Shown piece after piece: positions 1 to 9,067 of a stretch of 64,000 nucleotides of DNA (position 1 is the stretch's first letter; every line of letters starts with the position of its first letter). The DNA is from Burkholderia cenocepacia (GTDB lineage: Bacteria; Pseudomonadota; Gammaproteobacteria; Burkholderiales; Burkholderiaceae): contig NZ_UAQZ01000012.1 of NCBI RefSeq assembly GCF_900446215.1, forward strand, positions 1,008,919 through 1,072,918, in the 5' to 3' direction. A program made the position numbers and the translations under genes. The notes under the pieces are model-generated. The model was not told the origin of the DNA and ran no database searches. It saw only the letters and a program-made list of their open reading frames with translations.

Positions 1-1
1 C

Positions 2-976
2 GTCATCGTCGGCGGCGTGCTGCAGTTTCTCGTGCAACTGCCGGGCCTGAAGAAGGTCGACATGGTGCCGCTGATCGGCCTGAATCCGCTGCGCGCGCTG
101 CGTCATCCGGGCGTGAAGCGCGTGCTCGCGAAGATGGTGCCGGCGACGTTCGCGGTGTCCGTCGCGCAACTGTCGCTGATCATCAACACCAACATCGCGT
201 CGCGGCTCGGGCAGGGCGCGGTGTCGTGGATCAATTACGCCGACCGCCTGATGGAGTTCCCGACGGCGCTGCTCGGCGTCGCGCTCGGCACGATCCTGCT
301 GCCGAGCCTGTCGAAGGCGCACGTCGACGCCGACTCGCACGAATATTCGGCGCTGCTCGACTGGGGGCTGCGCGTCACGTTCCTGCTCGCGGCGCCGAGC
401 GCGCTCGCGCTGTTCTTCTTCGCGACGCCGCTCACCGCGACGCTGTTCAACTACGGCAAGTTCGACGCGCATACCGTCACGATGGTCGCGCGCGCGCTCG
501 CGACGTACGGAATCGGCCTCGTCGGCATCATCCTGATCAAGATCCTCGCGCCGGGCTTCTATGCGAAGCAGGACATCAAGACGCCGGTGAAGATCGCGAT
601 CGGCGTGCTGATCGTCACGCAGCTCTCGAACTACGTGTTCGTGCCGCTGATCGGCCACGCGGGGCTCACGCTGAGCATCGGCGTCGGTGCGTGCCTGAAC
701 TCGCTGCTGCTGTTCCTCGGGCTGCGCAAGCGCGGCATCTACCAGCCGTCGCCGGGCTGGCTGCGCTTTTTCGTGCAGCTCGTCGGCGCGGCGCTCGTGC
801 TCGCGGGCCTGATGCACTGGTGCGCGATCAATTTCGACTGGACCGGGATGCGCGCGCAGCCGCTCGATCGCATTGCGCTGATGGCCGCGTGCCTCGTGCT
901 GTTTGCTGCACTATATTTCGGTATGTTGTGGGTGATGGGCTTCAAATACGCTTACTTCAGAAGGCGCGCCAAGTGA
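2..976 (+). CDS. murJ: Lipid II flippase MurJ (MviN), C-terminal part
   Basis: The frame is already open at base 2, so the gene starts before the window and only about 324 C-terminal residues are seen. They form a series of hydrophobic helices typical of the MOP-superfamily flippase that moves lipid-linked peptidoglycan precursor across the inner membrane. The stretch SWINYADRLMEFPTALLGVA and the following LGTILLPSLSKAH are characteristic of MurJ. The stop codon TGA at 974-976 overlaps a possible GTG start of the next gene, suggesting translational coupling. Identification is firm; the N-terminal half cannot be judged. Confidence 0.95.
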   Translation, partial: VIVGGVLQFLVQLPGLKKVDMVPLIGLNPLRALRHPGVKRVLAKMVPATFAVSVAQLSLIINTNIASRLGQGAVSWINYADRLMEFPTALLGVALGTILLPSLSKAHVDADSHEYSALLDWGLRVTFLLAAPSALALFFFATPLTATLFNYGKFDAHTVTMVARALATYGIGLVGIILIKILAPGFYAKQDIKTPVKIAIGVLIVTQLSNYVFVPLIGHAGLTLSIGVGACLNSLLLFLGLRKRGIYQPSPGWLRFFVQLVGAALVLAGLMHWCAINFDWTGMRAQPLDRIALMAACLVLFAALYFGMLWVMGFKYAYFRRRAK

Positions 977-984
977 CGACCGCA

Positions 985-1827
985 ATGACCCGCGTCCTCG
1001 ACTACTTCAGCACGCTCGTGGCGGACGACGACAGTCTGCCCGTCACGGAAGCCGCGCTGTCGCTGGCGCAGGACGCGTATCCCGACCTCGACCTGCAGGG
1101 CACGCTGGCCGAACTCGACATGCTGGCGGCGCGGCTGCGCCGGCGGCTCGCCGACGATGCGGACCTGAAGGGCCGCGTCGCCGCGCTGAACGACTTCTTC
1201 TTCCGCGAGCTCGGTTTCGCGTGCAATCACAACGATTACTACGACCCCGATAACAGCCACCTGAACGCCGTGCTGAAACGGCGGCGCGGGATCCCGATCT
1301 CGCTGTCGGTGCTGTACCTGGAACTCGCCGAGCAGATCGGCGTACCGGCGCGCGGCGTATCGTTCCCCGGCCATTTCCTGCTGCGCGTGACGCTGCCGGA
1401 CGGTGATCTGATCATCGATCCGACCAACGGCCATTCGCTGTCCGAAGCCGAGATGGTCGAGATGCTCGAGCCGTACGTCGCGCGTGCGGCCGGCGCGGTC
1501 GACAGCGCGTTGCGCGCGCTGCTGCAGCCGGCGACGAGCCGCGAGATCATCGCGCGGATGCTGCGCAACCTGAAGACGATCTATCTGCAGACGGAACGCT
1601 GGCAGCGGCTGCTCGCGGTGCAGCAGCGGCTCGTGATCCTGCTGCCCGAGCAGCTCGACGAGGTGCGCGACCGCGGCTTCGCGTATGCGCGGCTCGACTA
1701 CCTGCGCCCCGCGCTCGAGGATCTCGAGCAGTATCTCGGCGAGCGACCGGATGCGGACGATGCGACCGTCGTCGAATCGCAGGTGAGCGAACTGCGGCAA
1801 CGGATGCAGCGCGACGGCGAGGAGTGA
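985..1827 (+). CDS. SirB1-family transglutaminase-like/TPR protein
   Basis: A 280-residue soluble protein. The N-terminal two thirds match the SirB1 transglutaminase-like domain (conserved RRRGIPISLSVLYLELAEQ, then GVSFPGHFLLRV), and the C-terminal about 90 residues look like tetratricopeptide helices. Its molecular role is not established; in gammaproteobacteria relatives lie beside peptide-release or KDO genes. ATG 985 is chosen, but a GTG at 973 in the same frame overlaps the murJ stop and would add four residues. A strong terminator follows 30 bases after the stop. Family assignment is from sequence motifs; function is unknown. Confidence 0.85.
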   Translation: MTRVLDYFSTLVADDDSLPVTEAALSLAQDAYPDLDLQGTLAELDMLAARLRRRLADDADLKGRVAALNDFFFRELGFACNHNDYYDPDNSHLNAVLKRRRGIPISLSVLYLELAEQIGVPARGVSFPGHFLLRVTLPDGDLIIDPTNGHSLSEAEMVEMLEPYVARAAGAVDSALRALLQPATSREIIARMLRNLKTIYLQTERWQRLLAVQQRLVILLPEQLDEVRDRGFAYARLDYLRPALEDLEQYLGERPDADDATVVESQVSELRQRMQRDGEE

Positions 1828-1860
1828 GCCGAGCCATCGGCGCACGTCCACCAGCACACG

Positions 1861-1890
1861 AAAAAAACGCCCGCATCGCGGGCGTTTTTT
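1861..1890. terminator. Rho-independent terminator after the SirB1-family gene
   Basis: Perfect 7-bp stem CGCCCGC/GCGGGCG with loop ATC, flanked by seven A on the left and six T on the right. It can act in both directions, but only the rightward gene ends close to it. Confidence 0.9.
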
Positions 1891-2036
1891 CTTGCGCGTG
1901 CGCGTGCCCGACCCCGACCCCGAGCGATCGGCTGGAACTCCGGTGCGCCGCTCGCACGACCCACGCGTTCGACCGATTGTACGGTGCGCCGCCGCGCGGC
2001 GGCGACACGCGCGCGATCGTGCCAATCGCGACAGGC

Positions 2037-2065
2037 AAAAAAAAGCCGCCCGGAACGGGCGGCTT
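2037..2065 (-). terminator. Rho-independent terminator of adk
   Basis: Stem GCCGCCCG/CGGGCGGC with loop GAA and, read on the minus strand, a tail of eight T. It lies 20 bases after the adk stop codon, so it ends the leftward envelope transcript. Confidence 0.9.
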
Positions 2066-2085
2066 GCGGGTGCGCGACGCGCTGC

Positions 2086-2748
2086 TTACTTCAGTGCGTC
2101 GAACGCTCGCTCGCGGATTTCGTCGACGGTGCCGAGGCCCGAGATCTTGCGATACTGCGGCGCCTTCAGACCGTTTTCCTCGCCACGCTGCGCCCAGTCG
2201 CCGTAGTACGTGATCAGCGGCTTGGTCTGCGCTTCGTATACTTCGAGACGCTTTTTGACAGTTTCTTCCTTGTCGTCGTCGCGCTGGATCAGCGGTTCGC
2301 CCGTCACGTCGTCGTGACCTTCGACCTTCGGCGGGTTGAACTTGACGTGGTACGTACGGCCCGATGCCGGGTGCGTGCGACGGCCGCTCATGCGCTCGAT
2401 GATTTCCGAGAACGGGACGTCGATCTCGAGCACGTAGTCGATCGCGACGCCGGCTTCCTTCATCGCGTCAGCCTGCGCGATCGTGCGCGGGAAACCGTCG
2501 AACAGATAGCCGTTCGCGCAGTCGGATTCCTTCAGGCGCTCCTTGACGAGGCCGATGATCAGCGCGTCCGGCACGAGCTTGCCGGCATCCATGTAGCCCT
2601 TCGCCTCGACGCCGAGCGGCGTGCCGGCCTTCACGGCCGCGCGCAGCATGTCGCCCGTCGAGATTTGCGGGATGCCGAATTTTTCCTTGATGAAGTTTGC
2701 CTGGGTGCCCTTTCCCGCGCCGGGCGCGCCCAACAGGATCAAACGCAT
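2086..2748 (-). CDS. adk: Adenylate kinase
   Basis: 220 residues; interconverts ATP + AMP and 2 ADP in the cytosol. The P-loop [10 protein letters not shown] is at residues 7-16, followed by STGDMLR (AMP site), DGFPRT, and a long LID insert beginning [13 protein letters not shown], as in the long form of proteobacterial adenylate kinase. The LID has no zinc cysteines. The start ATG at 2748 gives MRLILLG; an upstream in-frame ATG at 2790 would add 14 non-conserved residues and is rejected. It is the last gene of the lpxK-Trm112-kdsB-adk series, with a 208-base gap before it that may hold its own promoter. Confidence 0.97.
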
Positions 2749-2956
2749 GGTGATATCTCCAAGTATGTAGATTCGTGTGGCGAGACACAAAGGCGTCGGC
2801 GACGGCGGGCGCGGGGCTTGCCCGGCGCGCGGCGGACCGGTCTGATGCGACGCGTCGGCTTGGGCGACGCGCGGCTGCCGGCAGGGCCACGGGCGGGGTC
2901 AAGCGAGGACGCGCTGGTCGCGGACGGCTCGCACAATCGCCTGATTATGCCACGGG

Positions 2957-3748
2957 TTATTTTGAACCCGGCTGAAAAAGGGCCTGCACGCGCGCGAGAT
3001 CGGCCGGCGTGTCGATGCCGGCTTCGGGCGCGGACTCGGTGATCAGCACCGCGATGCGCTCGCCGTGCCACAGCGCGCGCAGCTGTTCGAGCTGCTCGGC
3101 CTGTTCGATCGGCGCCTGCGCGAGCGACGGATAGGTGCGCAGGAAACGCGCGCGATACGCATAGAGGCCGATGTGCCGGTAGACCGGGAAGGCCGGCGCC
3201 GGCATGGCCGCGACGTCGGGCCAGTGCGGCTGGTATGCATCGCGGCTCCACGGAATCGGCGCGCGCGAGAAGTACAGCGCGACGCTCTGCGCGTCGAGCG
3301 CGACCTTCACGACGTTCGGGTTGAACACGTCGGCCGCGTCGTGGATCGGGTGCGCCGCGGTCGCGATCGCGCACGCCGGATGCGCGGCGAGGTGCGACGC
3401 TACGTCGCGCACGAGCACGGGGTCGATCAGCGGCTCGTCGCCCTGCACGTTGACGACCACGGTGTCGTCGCGCCAGCCGAAGGCCGCCGCGACTTCCGCG
3501 AGCCGGTCGGTGCCGGACGGATGATCGGCGCGCGTGAGCACCGCCTCGAAGCCGTGATCGCGCGCCGCGTCGAGCACGCTCTGCGCGTCGGATGCGACGA
3601 GCACCTGTTGCGCGCCCGCTTCGCGCGCGCGCTCGGCGACACGCACGACCATCGGCTTGCCGCCGAGATCGGCGAGCGGCTTGTTCGGGAGCCGCGTCGA
3701 CGCGAGCCGGGCGGGAATGACGGCGATGAAGGGTTGCGGGTGAGTCAT
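2957..3748 (-). CDS. kdsB: 3-deoxy-manno-octulosonate cytidylyltransferase (CMP-KDO synthetase)
   Basis: 263 residues. It activates KDO with CTP to give CMP-KDO for the inner core of lipopolysaccharide. The N-terminus IPARLASTRLPNKPLADLGG carries the nucleotide-binding signature of the family, and NVQGDEPLIDP supplies the conserved QGDEP motif. Length is near the usual 250-260. It lies between the Trm112 gene and adk on the same strand, in a cluster with lpxK, which fits a shared role in lipopolysaccharide supply. Confidence 0.97.
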   Translation of the reverse strand: MTHPQPFIAVIPARLASTRLPNKPLADLGGKPMVVRVAERAREAGAQQVLVASDAQSVLDAARDHGFEAVLTRADHPSGTDRLAEVAAAFGWRDDTVVVNVQGDEPLIDPVLVRDVASHLAAHPACAIATAAHPIHDAADVFNPNVVKVALDAQSVALYFSRAPIPWSRDAYQPHWPDVAAMPAPAFPVYRHIGLYAYRARFLRTYPSLAQAPIEQAEQLEQLRALWHGERIAVLITESAPEAGIDTPADLARVQALFQPGSK

Positions 3749-3872
3749 CGGGGAGCGTTGAGAAGGACGGGGCGGGCGACGCCGGAAGCCGGTCGCCCGG
3801 CGAAGTGCGGCGACCCGGCCGGGGCCGGGCCGCCTGTGTCGATTCGGTGCGCCGGACGAGCGGCGCGGCGGT

Positions 3873-4067
3873 TCAGCGGCCGGCCGGGTCGACCGGCGTG
3901 CCTTCGACGGTCTGGCGCGCTTCGTCGACCAGCATCACGGGGATGCCGTCGCGGATCGGGTAGGCGAGCTTGTCCGCGTTGCAGATCAGCTCCTGCGCGG
4001 CACGGTCGTAGTGGAGCGGGCCTTTGCAGATAGGGCACACAATGATTTCAAGCAGGCGAGCGTCCAC
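3873..4067 (-). CDS. Trm112/YcaR-family small protein
   Basis: A 64-residue protein starting with VDARLLEIIVCPICKGPL, the typical Trm112-like N-terminus with a CPIC zinc-binding knuckle; a further Cys occurs in LICNADKLAYPI. Members of this family activate methyltransferases in other organisms, but the bacterial partner is not known. A GTG start at 4067 is chosen because GGAG lies seven bases upstream; the longer frame from 4091 would add eight unconserved residues. The start overlaps the last 20 bases of lpxK, indicating coupled translation. Confidence 0.88.
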   Translation of the reverse strand: MDARLLEIIVCPICKGPLHYDRAAQELICNADKLAYPIRDGIPVMLVDEARQTVEGTPVDPAGR

Positions 4068-5076
4068 GGAGTTTCTCCACAACGAGGGCAATGAGGCGAG
4101 GGTCGAGCGCGGCTTCGACGGGGACCACCCACAGTCGGGCGTCGCGCCAGGAAGCGCCCAATTTTACTGCATCCTTCTCGGTGATCAGGATCGCATCGAC
4201 GGCATCGTCGACGAACGGATTGTCCGCGAACGCGTAATGGTCCGGCAGCGCGCGGGTCGCCGGCGCGAGACCGGCCGCGCGCAGCGTCGCGAAGAAGCGC
4301 TCCGGCGCGCCGATGCCGGCTGCGGCGAGCACGCGTTCGTTCGCGAACTGCGACAGCGGGCGGCGCAGCGTGGGCTGGTCGAGGTGCCACGCGGCGCCCG
4401 GCGTCAGCGCGAGCGCGTAGGTGTCGGGCCAGGGCGGCAGCGCGCTACTGTACGGGTCGTTGACGAGCGTCGCGTCGCGGTGCCGCGACAGCGGCTCGCG
4501 CAGCGGGCCGGCCGGCAGCAGGAAACCGTTGCCGCCGAGCCGGTGGTCGAATACGACGAGCTCGACGGTGCGCGCGAGGCGGTAGTGCTGCAGGCCGTCG
4601 TCGCTGACGATCACGTCGACGTCCGGATGCGCGGCGCGCAGCGCCTGCGCGGCCGCGACGCGATCGGGGCACACCCACACGGGCGCGCCGGTGCGGCGCG
4701 CGATCAGCAGCGGTTCGTCGCCGGCCGCGCCCGCGCGCGACGCCGGCGTGACGGCGGTCGGCGCCTTCACGTTCGCGCCATAGCCGCGCGACACGACGCC
4801 GGGCGTGAAGCCGGCCGCGCGCAGCGCGTCGACGAGCGCGATCACGGTCGGCGTCTTGCCGGTGCCGCCGACGGTCACGTTGCCGACCACGACGACCGGC
4901 ACGCCGACGTCGACCGGCTGCTTCCAGCCTTGCGCGTAAGCGGTGCGCCGCAGCGCCGCGCACAGGCCGAACACGCAGGCGAACGGCGTGAGCGCCCACG
5001 CGAGCGCGCCGCGGCGCTGCCATTCGCGTGTCAGGCGCGCTTCGAGTCGCGCGAGCGGGCCGCCGGGCGCGCTCAT
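4048..5076 (-). CDS. lpxK: Tetraacyldisaccharide 4'-kinase (lipid A 4'-kinase)
   Basis: 342 residues. It phosphorylates the 4'-position of the lipid A disaccharide at the inner membrane. The N-terminus has a hydrophobic segment (ALAWALTPFACVFGLCAAL) and the P-loop region VVVGNVTVGGTGKTP at about residues 55-70, followed by VSRGYGA and SDDGLQHYRL, all family hallmarks. ATG 5076 (MSAPGG) is chosen; upstream in-frame sequence is Arg/Ala-rich and looks non-coding. It is the first visible gene of the leftward cluster. I see no exbB/exbD genes next to it, unlike the arrangement in some relatives. Confidence 0.96.
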   Translation of the reverse strand: MSAPGGPLARLEARLTREWQRRGALAWALTPFACVFGLCAALRRTAYAQGWKQPVDVGVPVVVVGNVTVGGTGKTPTVIALVDALRAAGFTPGVVSRGYGANVKAPTAVTPASRAGAAGDEPLLIARRTGAPVWVCPDRVAAAQALRAAHPDVDVIVSDDGLQHYRLARTVELVVFDHRLGGNGFLLPAGPLREPLSRHRDATLVNDPYSSALPPWPDTYALALTPGAAWHLDQPTLRRPLSQFANERVLAAAGIGAPERFFATLRAAGLAPATRALPDHYAFADNPFVDDAVDAILITEKDAVKLGASWRDARLWVVPVEAALDPRLIALVVEKLRGRSPA

Positions 5077-5525
5077 CGGGCCGGGCGCGGCGCGTCGTGC
5101 GCCGCGGCGAGGGACGGATTCGTCAAGGCGGATTCTCCGTTGGGCGGCGCATGCCGCAGGGTCCGTGGAAGGCGGCACTCTAGCGCGCCGCACGCCGGCG
5201 CGGCAAGCGCGACCGGCCGCCGCAGCGCCCGGGGCCGGATCGTGGCGCCCTGTGGATAACTCTGTGAAAAACTCCCCGGTCGATTGCCTCAAACGCCCGC
5301 CCGGCGGGCATCGAATCGGATGTGAATTATTTTGAAAGGTTTAAAAAACTATAAAAATCAAGGTGTTACGAAGAATTGTCTGGTTTTTTTAGCGGTTTCC
5401 GCGCGTTTTACGCGGACGAATGCCAGAGTGTGGACACTTTCCGCGCGTGGCGGCGAATGCGGCGGCGCTGGACGCCGCGCGCGTGTCGGACTATCGTGAC
5501 GCCGCCAGCATTCATCCGACCGTCC
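5077..5525. promoter_or_regulatory. Divergent intergenic region lpxK/xseA with AT-rich tract
   Basis: This 449-base gap separates two divergent genes and has no convincing ORF. It contains a perfect DnaA-box 9-mer, TGTGGATAA, at 5251-5259, and then an unusually AT-rich tract at about 5320-5400. It presumably carries the promoters of both transcripts, but I cannot fix -35/-10 boxes with confidence. Confidence 0.5.
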
Positions 5526-6908
5526 ATGCTTTCCGACTCTCCTTTTTCCGCGCCCGGCGCCACGCGCGGCGGCGACGAAGTGATTCCCGTTTCGGCGCTC
5601 AATCGCGCGATTTCGACGATGCTCGAGCGCTCGTTTCCGCTGCTGTGGATTTCGGGCGAAGTATCGAATTTCACGCGCGCCGCGAGCGGCCACTGGTATT
5701 TCTCGATCAAGGACCAGCAGGCGCAGATGCGCTGCGTGATGTTCCGCGGCCGCGCGCAATACGCCGAATTCACGCCGCGCGAAGGCGACCGCATCGAAGT
5801 GCGCGCGGTCGTCACGATGTACGAGCCGCGCGGCGAAGTGCAGCTCAACGTCGAAGCCGTGCGACGCACCGGGCAGGGGCGGCTGTACGAGGCGTTCCTG
5901 CGGCTGAAGGCGCAGCTCGAAGCCGAGGGTCTGTTCGCCCCCGAGCGCAAGCGGCCGTTGCCGCCCCACCCGCGCGCGATCGGCATCGTCACGTCGCTGC
6001 AGGCCGCCGCGCTGCGCGACGTGCTCACCACGCTCGCCCGGCGCGCGCCGCACATTCCGGTGATCGTCTATCCGGCCCCCGTGCAGGGCGCCGGTTCCGC
6101 CGAGAAGCTCGTCGCGGCCGTCGCGGCCGCGAATGCGCGGCGCGAGGTCGACGTGCTGCTGGTGTGTCGCGGCGGCGGCTCGATCGAGGATCTGTGGTCG
6201 TTCAACGACGAAGCGCTGGCGCGCGCGATCGCGGCGAGCGAGCTGCCGGTCGTCAGCGGTGTCGGCCACGAAACCGATTTCACGATCGCGGACTTCGCGG
6301 CCGACCTGCGCGCGCCGACGCCGACCGGTGCGGCCGAACTCGCGAGCCCGCAACGCGCGCTGCTGCTGCGCGAGGTCGACGAGCGCCAGCGTGCGCTCGC
6401 GCGCGGCATGGCGCGCCGACTCGAACAGCGCGCGCAGCAGCTCGACTGGCTTGCACGCCGGCTCGTGAGCCCGGCCGAGCGGCTGCAGCGGCAACGCACG
6501 CACGTCGAGCAACTCGCGGCGCGGCTGGCGTCGGCGGCGTCGCGGCCGGTGCGCGATGCACGCGCGCGTTTCGCGCTCGCGCAACTGCGCTGGCAGCGCG
6601 CGCGGCCCGATGCGTCACAGGCGCGCCATGCGCTCGCGGGGCTGTCGCAACGTCTGGCCAGTGCGTTGCAGCGCCGTCACGAACGCGACACGGCGCGTGT
6701 GTCGGCCTGTGCGGCGCGGCTCGAGGTGCTGAGCCCGCAGCGCACGCTCGAGCGCGGCTATGCGGCGCTGATCGATGCGCAGACGGGCCGCGCGGTGCGC
6801 GCGCCGAACGCGCTGAAGCCGCAGCGGCGCCTGACCGTGCATCTCGCCGAAGGCTCGGCCGACGTGTCGCTCGCCGACGTGCAGCCGCGGCTGACCGATA
6901 CGATCTGA
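5526..6908 (+). CDS. xseA: Exodeoxyribonuclease VII large subunit
   Basis: 460 residues. The large subunit of the nuclease that degrades single-stranded DNA from either end. An N-terminal OB-fold (WISGEVSNFTRAASGHWYFS, about residues 35-55) is followed by the catalytic domain with GIVTSLQAAALRDVL and the diagnostic CRGGGSIEDLWSFNDE and SGVGHETDFTIADFAADLRA, and then a long Arg/Ala/Gln-rich coiled coil. Start ATG 5526 (MLSDSPFSAP) is chosen; the frame is open further upstream through sequence without family similarity. The small subunit xseB is not in the window. Confidence 0.96.
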   Translation: MLSDSPFSAPGATRGGDEVIPVSALNRAISTMLERSFPLLWISGEVSNFTRAASGHWYFSIKDQQAQMRCVMFRGRAQYAEFTPREGDRIEVRAVVTMYEPRGEVQLNVEAVRRTGQGRLYEAFLRLKAQLEAEGLFAPERKRPLPPHPRAIGIVTSLQAAALRDVLTTLARRAPHIPVIVYPAPVQGAGSAEKLVAAVAAANARREVDVLLVCRGGGSIEDLWSFNDEALARAIAASELPVVSGVGHETDFTIADFAADLRAPTPTGAAELASPQRALLLREVDERQRALARGMARRLEQRAQQLDWLARRLVSPAERLQRQRTHVEQLAARLASAASRPVRDARARFALAQLRWQRARPDASQARHALAGLSQRLASALQRRHERDTARVSACAARLEVLSPQRTLERGYAALIDAQTGRAVRAPNALKPQRRLTVHLAEGSADVSLADVQPRLTDTI

Positions 6909-7052
6909 CGTAACCGGCGCGAGCGACACGCGGCGATCGTCGCAACGATCACGACGCGGGCGGGCACGGATGCTGCGCATCGTCGGGTTCGTCCTGCCGG
7001 ACGTTGCGCCAGCATCGCTTTTCCGCATACCGCGGATAAATGGCCCGTGAGT

Positions 7053-7081
7053 TTGCGGGGTTATTCGTCCTCGCCTACAAT
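7053..7081 (+). promoter_or_regulatory. Probable sigma-70 promoter of sodB
   Basis: TTGCGG (7053-7058), a 17-base spacer and TACAAT (7076-7081), about 57 bases before the sodB start codon. The spacing is ideal and the -10 box matches in five of six positions. An AAGGA ribosome site precedes the ATG. Confidence 0.65.
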
Positions 7082-7137
7082 CGGACGCTCGGCAGCATCC
7101 AACACAGCCTCCCTACATACTCAACGAAGGAATCGCC

Positions 7138-7716
7138 ATGGCTCATACGCTCCCGCCGCTCCCGTACGCTGAAGACGCACTCGCGCCGACCATCTCGAAA
7201 GAGACGATCGAGTACCACTACGGCAAGCACCATCAGGCTTATGTGACGAACCTGAACAATCTGATCCCGGGCACGGAATTCGAAAACCTGCCGCTGGAAG
7301 AGATCGTGAAGAAGTCGTCGGGCGGCATCTTCAACAACGCCGCGCAAATCTGGAACCACACGTTCTTCTGGAACAGCCTGTCGCCGAACGGCGGCGGCGC
7401 ACCGACGGGCGCGCTGGGCGACGCGATCAACGCGAAGTGGGGTTCGTACGACGCATTCAAGGAAGCGTTCACGAAGGCCGCGGTCGGCACGTTCGGTTCG
7501 GGCTGGGCATGGCTCGTGAAGAAGGCCGACGGTTCGCTCGACATCGTGTCGACGAGCAACGCCGCCACGCCGCTGACGACCGCCGACAAGGCACTGCTGA
7601 CGATCGACGTGTGGGAACACGCGTACTACATCGACTACCGCAACGCCCGTCCGAAGTTCGTCGAGGCGTTCTGGAACATCGTGAACTGGGACTTCGCAGC
7701 GAAGAACTTCGCGTAA
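7138..7716 (+). CDS. sodB: Superoxide dismutase [Fe]
   Basis: 192 residues; converts superoxide to hydrogen peroxide and oxygen in the cytosol. Metal ligands are visible: His27 in EYHYGKHH, His in WNHTFFW, and Asp and His in DVWEHAYYIDYRN. The motif FGSGWAWLV and the AAQIWNHTFFWNSL context place it in the iron type. Length and N-terminus (MAHTLPPLPY) are standard for SodB. It is a single-gene unit with its own promoter and terminator. Confidence 0.97.
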   Translation: MAHTLPPLPYAEDALAPTISKETIEYHYGKHHQAYVTNLNNLIPGTEFENLPLEEIVKKSSGGIFNNAAQIWNHTFFWNSLSPNGGGAPTGALGDAINAKWGSYDAFKEAFTKAAVGTFGSGWAWLVKKADGSLDIVSTSNAATPLTTADKALLTIDVWEHAYYIDYRNARPKFVEAFWNIVNWDFAAKNFA

Positions 7717-7753
7717 GTCCGGCGCCTGCGCGCCGCCACGGCGCGCGGCATCG

Positions 7754-7789
7754 AAAAAAAGCCCTCGTTTCGAGGGCTTTTTGTTTTTT
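7754..7789 (+). terminator. Terminator of sodB
   Basis: Stem GCCCTCG/CGAGGGC with TTT loop, seven A before and a T-rich tail after. The insertion sequence begins within three bases of the end of the tail, so the terminator was left working. Confidence 0.9.
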
Positions 7790-7844
7790 GTTGACCCATC
7801 CTGAAATAGGTTGACACTTTTTCGCCGAGACGAAGAGGTGGCAA

Positions 7845-8243
7845 GTGGAGCAAGGGATCAAGCGGACGCAGCGAGATTACAGCCTGGCTTTTAAGCTGTC
7901 AGTGGTGGCGCAGGTCGAAAAAGGCGAACTGACGTACAAAGAGGCGCAGCGGCGCTACGGCATCCAGGGTCGCTCGACGGTGCTGGTATGGTTACGCAGG
8001 CACGGCTTGCAGGATTGGGCCGATCCATCCGGCCGTGCGCAATCGGGTTCCACCATGCCAAAGCCAGACTCAAAGCCGCTCACACCCGAGCAGCGCATCA
8101 AGGAGTTGGAGACGCAGTTGCGAGAGGCGCAGGAGAAAGCGGCGCTATTCGAGGCGGTGCTCGACGTGATGCGCAAGGACTACGGGATCACCGTAAAAAA
8201 GCCTTCGGGCAGGTCGTCGCGCAAAAGCGGATCGAAAAGCTGA
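7845..8243 (+). CDS. IS3-family transposase OrfA (HTH, leucine-zipper)
   Basis: 132 residues. The N-terminal part (YSLAFKLSVVAQVEKGELTY, then AQRRYGIQGRSTVLVWLRRH) is a helix-turn-helix of the transposase IS3/IS911 type, and the C-terminal part (EQRIKELETQLREAQEKAAL) is a heptad coiled coil for dimerisation. Ribosomes slipping -1 at A_AAA_AAG (8195-8201) would make the fused OrfAB transposase. OrfA alone normally works as a regulator of transposition. Confidence 0.9.
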   Translation: MEQGIKRTQRDYSLAFKLSVVAQVEKGELTYKEAQRRYGIQGRSTVLVWLRRHGLQDWADPSGRAQSGSTMPKPDSKPLTPEQRIKELETQLREAQEKAALFEAVLDVMRKDYGITVKKPSGRSSRKSGSKS

Positions 8244-9067
8244 GCGTCGAGCGAGCCTGCCGCTACATGGGCATCAGCCGCCAAGCGTATTACAAGCGAT
8301 GTCGCAGCGAGCAGTGCCGTTGCTCGCAAGCTGAGACCGTGGCGACACTGGTGCGGGACGTCCGGCTTCGCCAGCCGAGGCTCGGAACACGAAAGCTGCA
8401 TCATCTGCTCGGGCCTGCATTGGTGGAGCGTGGCATCAAGCTGGGACGGGATCGGCTGTTCGACGTGCTGCGCGCCGCGCGCCTGCTGGTCGTGCCGCAC
8501 CGGGCGTACCACAAGACGACTCAAAGCCATCATCGCTTCCGGCGTCATCCGAATCTGCTGAAACCCGGGCCGGATCAAATCGTGCCGACCGGCCCCGAAC
8601 AGGTATGGGTGGCCGACATCACGTACCTGCCGACGGCTGGCCCGTTTGTGTATTTGAGCCTCGTCACGGATGCGTTCTCGCGCAAGATCGTCGGCCATCA
8701 CGTTCACGAGAGCTTGCAAACCGAGCAGGTCAGTCAGGCGCTGAAGAAGGCGTTGCGCAGGCGCCAGACCCGCCAGCCCTTGATCCATCACTCCGATCGC
8801 GGGGTCCAGTACTGCGCGACCTACTACCAGGACATCCATCGGCGTCACGGCTTGCGATGTTCGATGACGGACGGCTACGACTGCTATCAGAACGCGCTGG
8901 CCGAGCGGGTCAACGGCATTCTCAAGGGCGAATTCCTGCTGCAACGTCCCGCTGACCTCGAGCAGGCCGCCAAGATGGTCGAACAGTCCATCCGCATCTA
9001 TAACCACGAGCGACCGCATGCTGCGCTGAAATACAAAACGCCCGATGCGGTGCATCGGGCGTTCTAG
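8201..9067 (+). CDS. IS3-family transposase OrfB (DDE catalytic domain, made by -1 frameshift)
   Basis: The catalytic part of the transposase, read in the -1 frame after the slippery site; coordinates mark the frame from the first shifted codon because no independent start is clear. It has the helical HTH_21-like segment (SVERACRYMGISRQAYYKR) and the rve integrase core with the DDE triad: Asp in WVADITYLP, Asp in HHSDRG, and Glu in QNALAERVNG, with 35 residues between the last two. No stop or deletion interrupts it, so the enzyme is probably functional. Confidence 0.9.
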   Translation, partial: AFGQVVAQKRIEKLSVERACRYMGISRQAYYKRCRSEQCRCSQAETVATLVRDVRLRQPRLGTRKLHHLLGPALVERGIKLGRDRLFDVLRAARLLVVPHRAYHKTTQSHHRFRRHPNLLKPGPDQIVPTGPEQVWVADITYLPTAGPFVYLSLVTDAFSRKIVGHHVHESLQTEQVSQALKKALRRRQTRQPLIHHSDRGVQYCATYYQDIHRRHGLRCSMTDGYDCYQNALAERVNGILKGEFLLQRPADLEQAAKMVEQSIRIYNHERPHAALKYKTPDAVHRAF

